Source: Gerris lacustris
Taxonomy: Eukaryota > Arthropoda > Insecta > Hemiptera > Gerridae
DNA: 64,000 bases
NCBI GenBank assembly: GCA_951217055.1
Contig: OX578284.1
Coordinates: 44,770,967 to 44,834,966 of the forward strand
Direction of reading: 5' to 3'
The notes beneath the pieces were generated by a model. It did not search any database and had not been told where the DNA came from. It saw only the letters and a program-made list of their open reading frames with translations. A program made the position numbers and the translations under genes. Of the stretch, positions 25,801-34,900 are shown one piece after another. The number at the start of each line of letters is the position of its first letter. The first letter of the stretch is position 1.

Positions 25801-28800
25801 TATAGAAAAGAACTTTCATTGTCGGCTATTTGTTGCGGCAAAAGCACTGCATTCTACTGAATGTCACATCCAAAAAATTCTATATTGAACTATTGGAAGC
25901 TTTAGCTGCAGCCATTCACTTCGTAAATACAAATATGAGGGAATGTGTGAGCGAAGAAGAAATAACCATCCAAAGCGTCTCAGGCGTCAAGGGGATTTTC
26001 CCGTTCGCTGCAGGACGAGAGGTTCGAGGAAAGATCGTGACGCTGACGCTTCGACTACGAAACGACTGCTAAACGCCTTGTTGGTGGACCCCCACCCACT
26101 TACATAGGAAGCCTTGTGGAGGGGGACAACGCTTCGAGACGACTGCACAACGACCCGTGTGCGGACGTCTTTAGACGGAGACGACAATCGAATCCATATT
26201 TCATTATCTTTAGTTATTTAGTTCTAAGCTTTCGTGAAACACTTCAAAAAATATTAGATTCAATACTGTTAGCCTCAATTAACTTTATACACTATCTTCT
26301 TATTGAATTTTTCTTTTTTATATGTTTATAGAGTATTTTTCGAGAGAACCTACCATATAACAACGACGTATGCGAGCACACTGTCAGGTTTAATAACGTT
26401 ATTAGCGTTTATCTTGTGTCCTCCTTTCGGTTATCTCTTGGACAGAATTGGTTTAAATCTGACATTCTTAACTGGAGCGGTTTTTCTTAACATCATATCT
26501 CTCGGAATCTTCACCTTTACAAATTGGAATCCAATTATTCCAGTTGTAAGTATAATAAGAACTTAGACTAGATAAATGAACTAATTCCTAATTAATTAAT
26601 ATTGAACTAATTTAATTATGTTTCTGCTTTTATCCAGATTATAATGGCAATATCAATAGTTCTATCATCCAGTTTGTGGTCACAATTTCAATATCTCGTA
26701 GCTGAGCATCAGTACATGATTGCATATGGAGTGTGAGTGAATTTTTAATATCTATATTACTTTATATTTATTTTTCTTTTGTCCCTATCTAATATATACT
26801 GCGTGGTTAAGTCAATCTAGGGTGTTTAGTAAAAACTTCACTTCTCTATCCAAAATCGGCTATATTTCGACGATACCAGGTCATCATCAGGCATGTTTAA
26901 TGATGTTTTCGTTGTCTTCCTACATCCTCTTCTATTAGCTAATTTAAATTGAATTTCTTTTTCTTTTGTCCCTATCTATTATATACTGTGTGGTTAAGTC
27001 AATCTAGCCTTTGACCTTTGCTAATTTTGATGATGACCAGGTATGGTCGAAATATAGCTGATTTGGGATAGAGAAGTGAAGTTTTTATTAAACACCCTAG
27101 ATTGACTTAACCACACAGTATAATTATATTACTTTAGTTTGGTAGTATTCATACAGGGTGACCCGCGATAAATGTCAGCGAAACTAATGGTACTATTGTT
27201 CAAATGCAACAAACAATTTCTAGTAAGCATATGCCTATTTCTCAATAGTTCTCAAGAAATCTGATTATTTATTTTTTTCAGAGTGTTTCACGAAAACATT
27301 ACAAAATAGTTATTATCTACCCGTCACTATGCATACTTTTGCACTCTTTTACCTTGTCTAAACGCTAAACATTTATTTTCCTCCGCGAAACATTTCCTAT
27401 TTTTATGATGAAATTCTCACACTTAAAAGAATCCCTTCTCCTAACTAAACTAAATATCCTAGTAACAACCCTGGTGCGTTGTCTTCAATTTATTCACGAA
27501 ATTGTTCTTTCTTCCCTGCTTTCGCCGCTTTAGGTATACCATATCCTTGAAATCTCCGAAGAACGTAGCTATGTGTGCACCTCCCTCATCTGCCTGCTCT
27601 AGGGCTAAGATTGTTGAAACAACTTCTTGTAGCTTAACTGAATTTTTAGAATGAACTCTTATGATTTCTTTCTGCCATTTCGTCTGGCTTAATTCTATTA
27701 CCAATCGATTTCGAAGGCGCTCGCCCAAAAAAAACAACATAACGCAGTTCTTTCAAGTCTCTCTAATATTTTACAAACCTTTCCTACTCCTATTCCTTTC
27801 AATATTGTTGCTGCAAGTTCTTTCAAACACAAGATGCTTACACTCCTGATGATGCTTCTAGTAGTGGAAGCGAAACGTCGGACTTTAACCCTTTGTGACG
27901 CGGATTTCACCGGAAAACTAAGTTTTTGATTACGGGCCAACCCGTGGAAGCCTGTGCACTATTCCAATTCTAAGTGTTTTCTACTATTATGATTAGTTTG
28001 TAACGAAACTCTCTTATTAATTTTAAGGAATCTTAGCTCAAGCTATTTAAGTACATGGTAATCCATTCAAATACCTACCCAGACTTCTGGTGGTGACCAC
28101 GTCTTAAAGTGTGCATGTCCAGACGTTTTGCTCCTGTTACTGTTTTCGCAGTACTGTTAAACTTTAATGACAGTTTACACCTGTCTTAAACCTAGGACAC
28201 CATAAACACCACTGAAGTTGCTTCTAGCTTTAGGAGCGGAACTTCGGGGCGTACATTCTTCAATAAAGTGGTCACCACCGGAAGACCTAGAGCTTCATTA
28301 TAATTGTAACCACGGAAGCCAACAAACTTTAATAAGCACCAATCTCAACATTATTCGGATATATTTTTACAGCCCTCAAACCCTTCCAATCTTTACTTTA
28401 CTAGGAAATTATCAGGTAAGTAATTTAATGAAAAAATTCTTGTTACTTTCAAGAATAGAGCTCTATCGTAATGCCTAATCACAGGAATTTGTCCTTAAAG
28501 TTTAAATACCGTTAGTTTATATCCATTTTGTGGGTTATATCAACACCACAAAGTTAAACTTATACCTTATACTATCTGAAAGTTATATTAAATTATCACT
28601 ATTAATTTATATTACAGGGCACAGACGGGACTAAACGGTGCACTTGCAGTTGGTACTTTAATTTCTGGCGTTATCATAGATAAATATGGTTACAGCGGTT
28701 TTATGATCAGCCTATTTAGCCTGATTGTCTGTAAGTAAATCATATTTTTAGTCAAGTCAGTTTTTAAGTAATTTTAAAATGATAAGCTATAATAATTTAA

Positions 28801-29521
28801 TAACTTAAGATAGTTACTATCTATTTTCTCATAAGGTATCCATACGACTCCCTTGCAAGTAAATAAATTATTTTAATAATGATACTCATTGCAGTTGCAT
28901 TTAATTACAATTTGTTTATAAACTATTACAAATTGACTTAAATGTCGTCAATAGAAAGTTTTGTTGAATATTAAAGAGATAATATGTTTCTCCACTATAT
29001 TAAAATATATATTAAAACTATATTGAACACTATTAAATATATATTAAAATGGCGAAGTAAAATCAGAATAAAATAACTACGTATAAATATCAAACTAGTA
29101 TATTTTATGTAAGAGCAATTTCATAATTGTAAATAAAATGTTCATCTTCTTGTAAAATCTTTATTTTGGTATCAAATCGATATTTGTATGTTACTCCATG
29201 TAGTTATCTATGTATCTGCCAAAGTTCATTGAAATTGGTACCAAAATTGGAAATTGGAAACAATTATACATGATTTATAGCTTTATCTTAATGAAACGAG
29301 AAATATTAATACGGGAAGATACTAGTAAAATCCATAAGATAGTTCGTAAATTATAAAAAGTAAGTTTTATTTTTACTTGCATTTAACAAAATTATTCTTT
29401 TTTTTCAGGTACAATTCCTGTTTTAATTATAATGTGGATTTTGAATTTAAAAAAAGGAAATATCCTTAATTTGGACCAGAAAAAGAAATTAATATATCTA
29501 GGACGAAATAAAGATAAATAA
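15979..29521 (+). CDS. Gene B: complete MFSD1-like MFS transporter
   Basis: This nine-exon gene encodes 436 aa with 12 predicted membrane helices. Exons are 15979-16039, 18533-18680, 22172-22297, 22887-23095, 23911-24142, 26332-26545, 26638-26732, 28618-28730 and 29409-29521, together 1311 bases in one open frame. Key features are the N-domain motif HGYLLDRYLG at the exon 2/3 join (about residues 64-73), the IGRT box near residue 106-109, the C-domain motif FGYLLDRIG in exon 6 and QYMIAYG in exon 7. Order and spacing match vertebrate MFSD1, a lysosomal dipeptide uniporter. Unlike vertebrate MFSD1 it starts only a few residues before TM1, with no N-terminal tail for a dileucine sorting signal. 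The ATG is supported by the same start in C and D. Localisation and substrate are inferences. Confidence 0.9.
16812..16884. repeat. (TA)n microsatellite in gene B intron 1
   Basis: A TA tract with one CA interruption near its start. Confidence 0.95.
16992..17121. mobile_element. 130-bp near-perfect palindromic element in gene B intron 1
   Basis: The sequence is a palindrome centred at 17056/17057 on AGCGCCGGCGCT, with arms carrying TTTAAATCAAATTATAATTA and a GACAGACAGAGA block. Only scattered mismatches are seen. It shares its outer arms with the element at 270-376. Confidence 0.8.
18533..18680 (+). CDS. Gene B exon 2 (end of TM1, TM2)
   Basis: The acceptor is tttttcag and the donor gtatga, giving 148 bases. 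The exon encodes TSFGLTNLPGSLQYDIQ, then the TM2 stretch ending HGYLLD. It aligns with the DNPAALQ to GGFLIDR region of MFSD1. Confidence 0.88.
18681..22171 (+). other. Gene B intron 2: no gene recognised
   Basis: The 3' half (from about 21300) is alignable with gene C intron 2, for example cactgtcgtgtcatatcaca. A cluster of tattctagaat-type repeats lies at 18910-18990. The moderately GC-richer part at 20560-20820 has no protein similarity that I can see. Confidence 0.6.
22172..22297 (+). CDS. Gene B exon 3 (TM3-TM4)
   Basis: This 126-base exon follows a 3.5 kb intron. It encodes YLGIKLATFLYSILVLVGSV, an FCIAGF turn and the IGRTIYG box at the end of TM4. Confidence 0.88.
22887..23095 (+). 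CDS. Gene B exon 4 (TM5, start of TM6)
   Basis: This 209-base exon has acceptor tatttcag and donor gttggt. It encodes FGVNPIMLCTNKHLIYWF and TM5. It differs from gene C at 15 of 69 residues by my count, much more than exon 7. Confidence 0.88.
23140..23245 (+). repeat. tRNA-derived SINE relic, gene B intron 4
   Basis: It aligns with the gene C relic: aagctgagtgattt, aactctcagctgaaacc and agaggtaaggcattc correspond in order. Same position relative to exon 4 shows insertion before the duplication. Confidence 0.55.
23318..23635 (-). mobile_element. tRNA-derived SINE with 10-bp target duplication
   Basis: On the minus strand the head reads gccagcgtggccgaggg (A box) and later gcgggttcgatcccg (B box), a tRNA-Leu-like arrangement. 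The 3' end is a (CTA)n-type tail. TCGTTGAAGT occurs on both sides (23308-23317 and 23636-23645). The acceptor stem cannot close, so it is not a tRNA gene. It lies in intron 4 of gene B. Confidence 0.8.
23911..24142 (+). CDS. Gene B exon 5 (TM6, central loop, TM7)
   Basis: This 232-base exon encodes IMCFIVISSSLLLAYMYG, an acidic cytosolic loop (EESQNDAGDSW) and TM7 ending SFLSMSQ. The [12 protein letters not shown] segment before TM7 is shared by all three paralogues. Confidence 0.88.
24143..26331 (+). other. Gene B intron 5: no gene recognised
   Basis: The first 800 bases align with gene C intron 5 once that gene's TIR element and Helitron are removed. A CG-containing block at 25560-26180 is absent from gene C and is probably an unclassified insertion; its short frames do not resemble a known protein. 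Confidence 0.55.
26332..26545 (+). CDS. Gene B exon 6 (TM8-TM9)
   Basis: This 214-base exon encodes VFFERTYHITTTYAS, helix 8, the FGYLLDRIG loop box and helix 9 ending TNWNPIIPV, close to FTMWNPW in MFSD1. Confidence 0.88.
26638..26732 (+). CDS. Gene B exon 7 (TM10)
   Basis: This 95-base exon follows a 92-base intron. It differs from gene C exon 7 at only two nucleotides (one residue, I to M), and the preceding intron is also closely similar to that of C. Confidence 0.89.
26796..27120. mobile_element. Penelope-like repeat with inverted and direct arms, gene B intron 7
   Basis: The arm from 26798 (gtggttaagtcaatctaggg) is repeated inverted ending at 27119 and partly directly at about 26958-27008. 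Each inverted arm holds tgatgatgacc and ggtcgaaatatag-like stem blocks, a layout seen in Penelope-like element ends with hammerhead-like motifs. Confidence 0.45.
27152..27310 (+). repeat. Mariner-like repeat fragment, gene B intron 7
   Basis: It starts atacagggtgacccgcgata and follows the same order of blocks as the gene A copy. Confidence 0.5.
27846..27879 (+). ncRNA. Hammerhead-ribozyme-like motif
   Basis: The order CTGATGA, stem GCTTC/GAAGC with an 8-base loop, GAAAC, GTC matches a hammerhead core with a very short stem III. One extra T precedes the stem, and stem I pairing is weak. It could be an inactive relic or act only as a dimer. A diverged second copy is at about 28212-28246. Confidence 0.4.
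28618..28730 (+). CDS. Gene B exon 8 (TM11)
   Basis: This 113-base exon has acceptor attacag and donor gtaagt. It encodes [20 protein letters not shown] and the DKYGYSGF loop. Confidence 0.89.
29409..29521 (+). CDS. Gene B exon 9 (TM12 and C terminus)
   Basis: This 113-base exon encodes TIPVLIIMWILN (TM12) and a lysine-rich tail ending YLGRNKDK before TAA. Two hairpin-forming repeats start about 25 bases downstream. Confidence 0.89.
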
Positions 29522-29545
29522 TTTACTCTACCTCTGTCATTCGGC

Positions 29546-29608
29546 CCTTCTTTAGATTGCTACTCCCCTTATAGAAAAAAACAGAGGGGAGTAACAATCT
29601 AAAGAAGG
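29546..29608. repeat. 24-bp-stem hairpin just after gene B stop codon
   Basis: ccttctttagattgctactc pairs with the inverted gagtaacaatctaaagaagg across a 14-base loop. It would fall in the 3' UTR of gene B. The same arm recurs at 29622-29896. Confidence 0.7.
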
Positions 29609-29621
29609 CGTACGGAATGTT

Positions 29622-29896
<275 letters not shown>

Positions 29897-30719
29897 TACC
29901 TGTAATTCTACGATAAATATTGTATTATCATTTTATTTTATTATAAATTGTATTATTCTAATTAGGCTTTTTATAATATACATATTTTTTTTAAATATAT
30001 TTTATTTTGCTCCCACAGCTATGCTGTATATACGGGTGTATCAATTTCAGATGGCCATAGAAAAAGGGGTATATATATCTACAGGTTATTTGGAGCAAAA
30101 AAGTTCATATAAGCTATAGTCCAATTCTCAACAGGGTGGGAGCTATAAGCGAAAATAGACTGTGTTAAATACAATCGACCTTTGCCTTAAAATTCTGAAA
30201 TAACTCAAAATATATTAATCTTGGAACAATCGTTGGAAAGAGCAAGAAATTTCCTATAAAATGATGTATGTTTAAGTTGACTTGTTGCCTTTTTGGTGTG
30301 ACCCATAGCGGTTTGAAAACAAAAAAATATATTTTTTTACAAAATCTGAAAAACTTTGAGCCCACTTATCGATATGACCCGAATGGGAGAAATGCGTACA
30401 AAGTTAGAAAAAGTTGGCGCTTTTAATAAGCTGCATTGCTGCTCATAGAATCAGTAAAATCCTTCCTCTAGTTTTAAAGAATTCTTCTTTCTACAAAGTT
30501 AGGTTAAAACGGGAAATATTTTACTGTAGGGAGGAGCAAGTTCGGTTAGAAGCCTGTTCCACTCACCTTGGGGCTACCTCAAGCGCCCCCGAGACACCCC
30601 TCTCTACATTTAAGACTCTCCCCTCCTTCGTCCGCGCCTACATAATATATACGCTACACTCTAACTAGGGTTCTACACAACCTATTTTTCCTTAACAACT
30701 TTTATTATAATTATATTAA

Positions 30720-31028
30720 ATGTCTACAAGGAGTCATCGCCACATGCTGGACGTTTTCTCATTCAAGGTTTCCACACCCAATACTATATTCACCAAATGA
30801 ACGATTCTAGCTGCTGTTCTAGCTGCCCGGATTTATGATCCTCTAGGGTTCTTGGGATTTTTTGTGATTGTTGCTAAATCCCTTGTACAGTCAGCCAGGA
30901 AGTCCAGTTTAGACTGGGATACTCCTTTTACAGAACCCTTGCAAGCAAGCTGGAAGGAGTTTGTCCATCAACTTCAATTTATATAGGAGGTCCAAATTCC
31001 CCGATGGGTTTTAACTAAGGAATCGGTA
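30720..31028 (+). pseudogene. BEL/Pao retrotransposon pol fragment
   Basis: Conceptual translation gives ILAAVLAARIYDPLGFLGFF, then LDWDTPF and IPRWVLTKES, the conserved C-terminal RT segment of BEL/Pao elements. In-frame stops at 30798-30800 and about 30982 show decay. It lies in the B-C spacer, same strand as the genes. Confidence 0.75.
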
Positions 31029-31086
31029 CGTAAAGAAGTAAAGATAGAGTACGTAAAGAAGTACGTAAGTAGTAACTAAGGAACTT

Positions 31087-31849
31087 GTCGGATTGAGGGA
31101 CAATTCGTTGTAGTTTTATTGCGTTTGGAAATAAAAATGCATATAAAAGCATTTGTTTCATGTCATTATAATCAATTATTCAAAAGTAATAGTTAAAACA
31201 AATTTTCAAATGGCCTCTTGTTACAACTGGGTTGGTTATACTGGTTAACGACTTCATCCTATTACCTAAAATGTCTCTGGATACATTATGAGCTTAAAGA
31301 ACATACATGAACTTGGCCTTTATATTGCTTCCGAGCTTACCGAAGGTAACGGAAGCATTGTGTCCACTTTTTTTTTTTTAATTGAATAGAACAAGATTAA
31401 TATGAAATAATAAAATATTAATAAGCGAAAATAAAAATTAAAAAAAAACAAAACATTATGATAAATTAAATTCAGACTGCATTAATTAACATAATTAGAA
31501 ATTACATAATAGGAAAATTTACAAAATATTTGTTATTTACAACGGCTCTGTTATTCCCCATATACTTAATTCTAATCATTAGTCTTCTTCTTTTTTTTTA
31601 AATTTTCTTCTTTTAAAATGTTTGTGTTGATAACCTATAATAGTATCCTTATGTCGTTATTTAATTATTGTTGTTGCTAGTGTTAATAATCTCGGTAGCA
31701 AAGTGAAAGAATTAATAGATGTATGTTTTTAATTAATTATTTTCTTTCTAGTATGATTTATTTTTATTTGTGTAAAATTAAATAAATGATTAACTATTAA
31801 CAATTAAATTTATTAAATAAGACATTTTTTTGAGAAAACAAAATCAAAT
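31087..31849 (+). promoter_or_regulatory. Duplicated upstream region of gene C
   Basis: Segments such as aaaatattaataagcgaaaa, ttacataataggaaaattta and tgttgctagtgttaataat match the gene B flank in order. A short fragment of the GCTTCCGAGC repeat (31327-31366) has been inserted here. The region lies between a BEL/Pao relic and the start codon, so the B-C spacer is only 2.3 kb. It likely contains the core promoter, which is inferred from conservation. Confidence 0.4.
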
Positions 31850-31910
31850 ATGGTGTCTACGGCTGTTAAACAAGTGATTGTTCTTTCCCAGCTGATCTTA
31901 ATCATGTTAA
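31850..31910 (+). CDS. Gene C exon 1
   Basis: It encodes MVSTAVKQVIVLSQLILIML and leaves in phase 1 at gtaagt. The 61-base length and the start match B and D. Confidence 0.85.
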
Positions 31911-34900
31911 GTAAGTTTATACTTAGCTTAATATAATTCTATGAAACATGCATCCTAAGCACAAACTTAACCGTAAAAAAAGACAAGTTTTAGACCCCCA
32001 CCCAAAAAAGCCAGCCTATCAAAGTAGTTGATATCTACATTGTGGCCAAGTCTGCACTTTCTTTAGTCCATATCCTCACTTCACTCCTACTTTCATGTAA
32101 TACTACTCTTTTATTTTGATTCCTTAACACCTGTTTCTGAATGAAGATAGGCTGACATTTTTGGGAGGGTATCTGGAAAAAAAATTTTTTTTTTTCAATT
32201 TTCTGCTTCTTATTACCTACGTAACTCCTATGTGACTACACATGATAATGATGTTTTATACCTTTGTCGGGCTCTATTTAACAGACTGTGGTATCAGAAG
32301 GGCCCGACTATTTTTGCGTGTTCAGACTGGGTTATAGGATTGGAAGTAAGGAGTGCCGAAGACACGCGTGGGGTGTTCCCAGCCCACGTGAGGGTTCAGC
32401 GAGAGGTAAGGAGTGCCGAAGACACGCGTGGGGTGTTCCCAGCCCACGTGAGGGTTCAGCGAGAGGTAAGGAGTGCCGAAGACACGCGTGGGGTGTTCCC
32501 AGCCCACGTGAGGGTTCAGCGAGAGGTAAGGAATGCCGAAGACACGCGTGGGGTGTTCCCAGCCCACGTGAGGGTTCAGCGAGAGGTAAGGAATGCCGAA
32601 GACACGCGTGGGGTGTTCCCAGCCCACGTGAGGGTTCAGCAGGAGGTAAGGTTAGGTAGGTGAGAGGTAGGTAAGAAAAGAGTAAGTTAAGTGTAAGAGG
32701 AGAAGGAATAGAATGACTCTTCCCAGCCTGTGCACCGGTATATATAGCCCAGGGGGAGAAGAGGGGGCTGCCACCCTAACCCCCCTGGAGGGAGTGCGGC
32801 GCGCGCAAGTCGGGAGCCCCCAAGGTGGGGGATCGAGGCAGACCGTCCCACTACCCCTGGGCTCTCGATGTTCCAGGCGGGAGAGTCATACGCTTGCTAC
32901 ATCCTCAGTTTATTAACATTAAATACAAACAATATAGTTAATACAAAAAAGGACTCGCGGGTCAATTAAGAACAATGAGGTGGCGGTCGCCACAGACCTC
33001 CTCCCAATTGACCCGTGAGGCGTAAGACGAGAGGCTGCAGAAGCGCAGAGACGAAAATCCTTCGAAGAGGCTGTGACAAGACGACGGTCGAAGAAGCTAC
33101 AGCCGAGATGGTGCTTGAAGATCAAAGAGTGCGTGTACTAAAGCACTCGACAATGGGCGAGAAGCGAACCACGGGTTTGACAAGGCGACCTTTTCGGGTG
33201 CGGTATCCAGGTTTGTCCTTTGTGGGGGAAACCGGCTCTGATGTTCCAAAAGGTAATGTAGTAATCCCAGAATGGTCCTTTGAAGAGCAGGCTGGCTGAG
33301 AGTCCCCGGAAGTTAGTTGATGATTCGGTGGTGGTGTATCGGGTGAAGGAGCTGCCTGCGAGTCGTTGGATGACTCATGTTGCGCCGGTGCCGTCGTGTC
33401 TCCTAGAAGGTACGCCGGTTTCACCCTATCTAGGGTTACACGAGCCGTTCTTCCAGGAAGTTGTATGGTAATGGTTTTCTCGTCGCGTTTTATGACGAGA
33501 TGAGGCCCAGTGTAGGGAGGTTGTAATGACCTACGCACAATGTCAGCGCGTAGAAATACGTGGCTGCAAGTGGAGAGGTCATTGCTTACATAGGATCTAC
33601 GAGAAGTATAGGTGCCAGCCATATCTTGTTTCAGCGGAGTCAGCTCTGAGTTTGTCGTTTGAAAGGTTGAAGGTGGAAAATAGTCACCGGGCAAGCGGAG
33701 GGGTTGTCCATACAGAGACTCTGCTGTACTGAGGCCATCGTCGAGCCGAATCGCTGCTCGTAGGCCCAGTAGTGCGGTGGGCAGAACACGAGTCCAACGA
33801 GGCTCCTCTAGATGTGTCATGAGTGTAGCCTTAAAAGAGCGGTGCCACCGCTCGATGCATCCGTTGCTTTGTGGGTGGTATGCGGTTGTCCGAATCCTGT
33901 GGATACCGAGGAGAGCAGTCAACTGTGTGAAAAGGTCTGATTCGAACTGACGCCCTTGATCTGTGGTGAGGCGGAGCGGAACGCCAAATCGTGCCACCCA
34001 GTGGGTGTGGAACGCCTTGGCCACAGTGGAAGCTTCCATGTTGGAAAGAGGTATCGCTTCGGGCCAGCGAGTGGCGCGGTCTATCATGGTTAGACAGTAG
34101 AGCTTGCCCTCAGACGGCGGCAGGGGACCGACTAGATCCAAGTGGACATGCTCCATCTTCTGCGCGGGTTGAAAGGTGCCCAGTGGAGTGACGGTGTGGC
34201 GATGTACCTTCGCTGTCTGGCAAGCAACGCAGCATTTGGCCCAATTCCCCACATCTTGGTTCATATTTGGCCAAAAGAAGCGTTGAGCAATGAGGCACCT
34301 GGTTGCTCGGACTCCCGGGTGACTCAACCCGTGAAGTTTATCGAAGATGACCTTACGGAAGCTGGGCGGAAGGTAAGGGCGTGCATTTCCAGAGTCTATT
34401 TCACATAATAAGGAAATATCACTCCCGGGGATCTTGACGTTCTCCAGCTTATGTGTTCTGCGTTGAACCATTTGTTGAGCTTCTGGGTCGTTAAGCTGAG
34501 CGTCAGCGAGGGCTTGGTAGTTGTCTGGAATGCAGACTTCTTCGATGCGTGAGAGGGCGTCAGCCACAGTGTTGCTCTCACCAGTCCTGTATTGAATGTC
34601 GGTGGAGAACTGTGATATGAAGTTAAGCTGCCTGATGCGACGTGGACAAGCCGTTGAGGACATCTGTTTCATGGCGTGAATCAGCGGCTTGTGGTCCGTG
34701 AGGATCGTAAAAGCAAGGCCTTCGATAAGAGGTCTGAAATGGCGAACAGCTTCGAAGACCGCCAACAGTTCTCTATCATAGGTACTATAGTTGGCTTGAG
34801 TCTTTGATAGGGCACGAGAGAAGAAACCGAGTGGTTCAAACTCGGAGCCGCGCTGCTGCTGGAGCACTGCACCTATGCCCGTATCGCTGGCGTCACAGGC

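Noticed and set aside
27459..27940. Two overlapping minus-strand frames of 80-93 codons
   Set aside because: No domain is recognisable and they overlap the hammerhead-like repeat region. They are likely repeat-derived.
32345..32648. CRISPR-like array
   Set aside because: Repeats are contiguous with no unique spacers, and the sequence is eukaryotic LTR DNA.
32232..32663. Long + and - strand open frames across the 60-bp repeats of both LTRs
   Set aside because: The unit length is divisible by three, so any stop-free frame repeats endlessly on both strands. They lie in non-coding LTR sequence.
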